Assembly (NCBI RefSeq): GCF_017094525.1
Contig: NZ_CP064788.1
Span: forward strand, 1,969,030-2,033,029
Source: Halapricum desulfuricans
GTDB lineage: Archaea > Halobacteriota > Halobacteria > Halobacteriales > Haloarculaceae
Direction: 5' to 3'
DNA length: 64,000 nucleotides
Made by a program: the position numbers and the translations under genes
In this document: positions 61,736-64,000 of the stretch, in pieces
Position numbering within the stretch: position 1 is the first letter of the stretch
Layout of the letters: each line of letters starts with the position of its first letter
Notes under the pieces: model-generated
What the model was told of the DNA's origin: nothing
Database searches by the model: none
The model's input: the letters and a program-made list of their open reading frames with translations, nothing else

Positions 61736-61831
61736 GTGTGGGGTCTAACTAAAGACGAATGCGACTGCAAACAATAGCAACATCTTTAGAACTGTTCGGC
61801 CCGAATATATGCGGACGATAACGAAATTCCG

Positions 61832-64000
61832 ATGACCTATCGGGACGGAAATGCGTACGCCGGCGATCGCCCGCGGTTGCTCGTCGTCACCCAACAGAAC
61901 GATTTGGCAACGCGCACCGAGAGCGCAGTCGACGCGGAAACGACAGTCGAAGATAACCCCCTCACTGCTGTCGAGTTACTTGAGGAGTTTCCGTTCGACT
62001 GTGTCGTTTGTGAGCTCGATATCGGGCCACTGAGCGGCCTGGAGCTGCTCGCGGCGGTCCGCCAGCGTGATCCGACACTGCCCGTTCTCGTAGTCGGTGG
62101 GGACGACAGCGATGCAGTTTCAGCTGTCATTGACGGCAAGACCGCCGAACACGTATTGTCGCCGGCTGATGAGGAGGCGATAGCCGAGGCTATCCGGGGT
62201 CTGCTTGAGCGGACTGTCAATGACGAAGGCAAGGCGAGTATGGGGATGACACCCGACGGACAGGCTCAGACACAATCACTCGAACGGATCAACGACGCCA
62301 CACAGCAGTGTATGGAGGCGACATCGACGTCCGAAGTCGCGACGATCGTTCTCGAAGCGGCCGCGGACGCGTTTGGGGCTGAGTTGGCATCAGTCTGGTA
62401 CGTGAACGAGGCGGGCGATGCGTTGCAGTTACAAGAAGCGACAGACACGTTGTGGCAACTCCTCGGGAACGCCGGTGAGCCGCCGTTCGTCCACGAGCAG
62501 GGCGACCGGGTCTGGCACGCCTTCCAGAACACGGCCCCCCAGGTGCTCTCAGATATCCAGCCGGAGGAGTTGGCGGCTGATATCCCCGTCGAGACAGCAC
62601 TGATCGGGACGCTAGGCAGCCACGGAATCGTCTCAATCGCCCGGGGCACCGCCCGGCAGTTCACTGCCCACGAACGCGACTTGATTAGGATCCTCGCTCG
62701 CAGTGCAACAGTGGCACTGGATCGGCTTGAACGCGAGCGCGAACTCGAACAGAACCGTGACTTGCTCGCACGTGCCCAGCGACTCGCGGACGTCGGTGCG
62801 TGGGAATACGATCACGGATCCGATACGATTCACCTGACAGCACAGACGCGGCGAATCTGTGGCTTGCCGCCTGAGGGCGCAATCAACCTCAACGATGGGC
62901 TAGCTGTGTATCACCCTGACGACCGCGGCCGGATCGAGCGCGCCGTCGACCGAGCGCTGCAGTTTGGTGTCGGCTTTGACTACCGAGTCCGTATCGTCCG
63001 CGAGGAATCAGTCCGGCGGGTCCGCGTGGTCGGCGAACCGGTGATCGAAGACGATTCTGTTGTCTCTGTCCGTGGCGCATTGCTTGACATCACGTCGACT
63101 TACCGGCGACAGCGCCAGTTGGAACGTAACGAACAGGCATTGCGTGACCTGCACGATATCGTCGTTGACACTGACCGACCGTTCGACGAGAGGATCGACG
63201 CGTTACTCGAAGTCGGCCGCGAGCGCGTCGGGCTCTCGGTAGGCTATCTCACGAATATCGACGACGAGACTGTTGAACTCTCGCGGATCGTGGGAGATGC
63301 TACCTCGCTCCAGAAGGGTCAGCAACTCTCGCTTGCGGAGACGTTTTGCCGAAAGGTGACTGAATCACAATCGGTCGTCAGCATATACGATGCCACTAAA
63401 CAAGGGCTGGACGACGATCCGGCCTACCGGCGGTTCGGCTTCGATTCGTATATCGGTGCGCCCTTTTTCGTTGAGGGCGAGTTGCGCGGCACGCTCTGTT
63501 TTGTCGATTCTGAACCTCGGGAGCGGCCGTTCTCAGACTTGCGGCTGGCGTTCGTTCGCGTGCTCGTCCAGCAAGTGGCCGCGCTATTCGCACGTCGGCA
63601 CCGCCGCGAGCAGTTGCAAGCGCTGCACGCGGCCACGCGGACGCTGTTCGAGGCTGATTCGACCGATGAGATTCCCACGCTGGTGGTTCAGTCACTCGAA
63701 CAGGCGACGACGCTCTCGGTGACGTTCTACCGGTGGGACGAAGACGTCGGCGGACTTGTCCGCGCTGCGTCGTCGACGGACCGGTCTGCTCGGGACGACG
63801 GCCCAATCCGCCCCGGCGATGACCCGGTCTGGGAGGGGTTTGTTCGGGGCGACGAGGCGCTGGAACCGCTGCAAGTCGAAGCCGATGAAACCGATATACA
63901 TGGGACAGACGTCGTCGTACCAGTCGGCGATTACGGAGTGATCGTCGCTGACAGCCCGAGCGGGAACGAGGAGACGCCGTTCGATATGGCGTTTCTCAGC
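61832..64000 (+). CDS. Multi-sensor regulator: degenerate receiver, GAF, PAS, GAF, GAF (C-terminus beyond the window)
   Basis: The reading frame is open from ATG 61832 to the end of the window (723 codons). It has a TATA-like GAATATATG about 22-30 bp upstream. Domains: a receiver-like domain at 14-125; GAF at about 165-300 (VATIVLEAAADAFGAELASV onward); PAS at about 315-425 (LLARAQRLADVGAWEYDHGS, and the PAC-like VRGALLDITSTYRRQRQLER); GAF at 440-590 (SVGYLTNIDDETVELSRIVG); and a third GAF from 600. The receiver lacks the phosphoacceptor Asp (E61 in FDCVVCELDIGPLSG), the acidic pair and the Lys. Haloarchaeal proteins of this build end either in a histidine kinase or in a Bat-type HTH; the end is not visible. 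Confidence 0.85.
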   Translation, partial: MTYRDGNAYAGDRPRLLVVTQQNDLATRTESAVDAETTVEDNPLTAVELLEEFPFDCVVCELDIGPLSGLELLAAVRQRDPTLPVLVVGGDDSDAVSAVIDGKTAEHVLSPADEEAIAEAIRGLLERTVNDEGKASMGMTPDGQAQTQSLERINDATQQCMEATSTSEVATIVLEAAADAFGAELASVWYVNEAGDALQLQEATDTLWQLLGNAGEPPFVHEQGDRVWHAFQNTAPQVLSDIQPEELAADIPVETALIGTLGSHGIVSIARGTARQFTAHERDLIRILARSATVALDRLERERELEQNRDLLARAQRLADVGAWEYDHGSDTIHLTAQTRRICGLPPEGAINLNDGLAVYHPDDRGRIERAVDRALQFGVGFDYRVRIVREESVRRVRVVGEPVIEDDSVVSVRGALLDITSTYRRQRQLERNEQALRDLHDIVVDTDRPFDERIDALLEVGRERVGLSVGYLTNIDDETVELSRIVGDATSLQKGQQLSLAETFCRKVTESQSVVSIYDATKQGLDDDPAYRRFGFDSYIGAPFFVEGELRGTLCFVDSEPRERPFSDLRLAFVRVLVQQVAALFARRHRREQLQALHAATRTLFEADSTDEIPTLVVQSLEQATTLSVTFYRWDEDVGGLVRAASSTDRSARDDGPIRPGDDPVWEGFVRGDEALEPLQVEADETDIHGTDVVVPVGDYGVIVADSPSGNEETPFDMAFLS

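Noticed and set aside
45990-64000. Right attachment site of the tRNA-Glu island
   Set aside because: Scanning by eye for the tRNA-Glu 3' tail (GGGTTCAAATCCCTGCCGG) gave no second copy, so no boundary is claimed.

Overview
The window is a stretch of haloarchaeal chromosome (class Halobacteria). The evidence is a high-GC, strongly acidic proteome; leaderless genes with a TATA element about 25-30 bp upstream of the ATG; archaeal information-processing genes (DnaG-type primase, Cdc48, MBF1, Trm5, diphthine synthase); archaeosortase A; Tat lipoproteins; archaeal pilin-like proteins; and insertion-sequence families typical of haloarchaea. I cannot fix the genus.

Layout. 1-1.5 kb: an IS1341-type TnpB element running off the left edge. 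1.8-12.6 kb: core genes (EamA transporter, uvrB, zincin metalloprotease, DUF92 kinase-like protein, GNAT, dnaG, a DUF3311/SSF transporter pair), with one AT-richer insert at 5.0-5.9 kb. 12.6-15.35 kb: a small integrated element bounded by a 56-bp direct repeat of the first 56 bp of an HFX_2341-family regulator gene. Its integrase has been cut by an IS6-type insertion, and it supplies a new promoter to the target gene. 16.4-36.1 kb: core genes again (TrxR-like flavoprotein, flippase, nuoJ1J2KLMN, cdc48, panB, HAD, MBF1, tRNA-Leu, tRNA-Thr, hsp20, trm5, dph5, artA, thrS). 36.2-41.2 kb: six membrane-anchored pilin-like genes. 41.4-45.8 kb: a GlcD-GlcF-type fusion oxidoreductase and a membrane-anchored HTH regulator. 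45.9 kb: tRNA-Glu, followed by an AT-richer accessory region with a tyrosine recombinase, a pilin, an unknown wHTH-ended protein and a remarkable three-gene cassette. 53.6-64 kb: an S9 peptidase, a PAP2 phosphatase, many transposase remnants, a broken multidomain nuclease, and a large GAF/PAS sensor-regulator running off the right edge.

The most interesting system is the cassette at 49,557-53,253. A tyrosine recombinase, a 597-residue DDE-transposase-like protein and a divergent PCNA-like sliding clamp are joined by two 4-bp ATGA overlaps, so they should be made as one translationally coupled unit. A mobile unit that carries two different DNA-strand-exchange enzymes plus its own clamp is not an arrangement I recognise.

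Two secondary themes stand out. One is promoters built into perfect palindromes (5,237-5,250; 15,256-15,276; 27,468-27,482 beside a TATA box). The other is extensive decay of insertion sequences, with IS6-type ends at 13.15, 57.2 and 61.1 kb, IS5/ISH-type fragments at 5.04 and 55.34 kb, and a TnpB-tail-like hairpin region at 60.7 kb. No CRISPR array or rRNA was seen.
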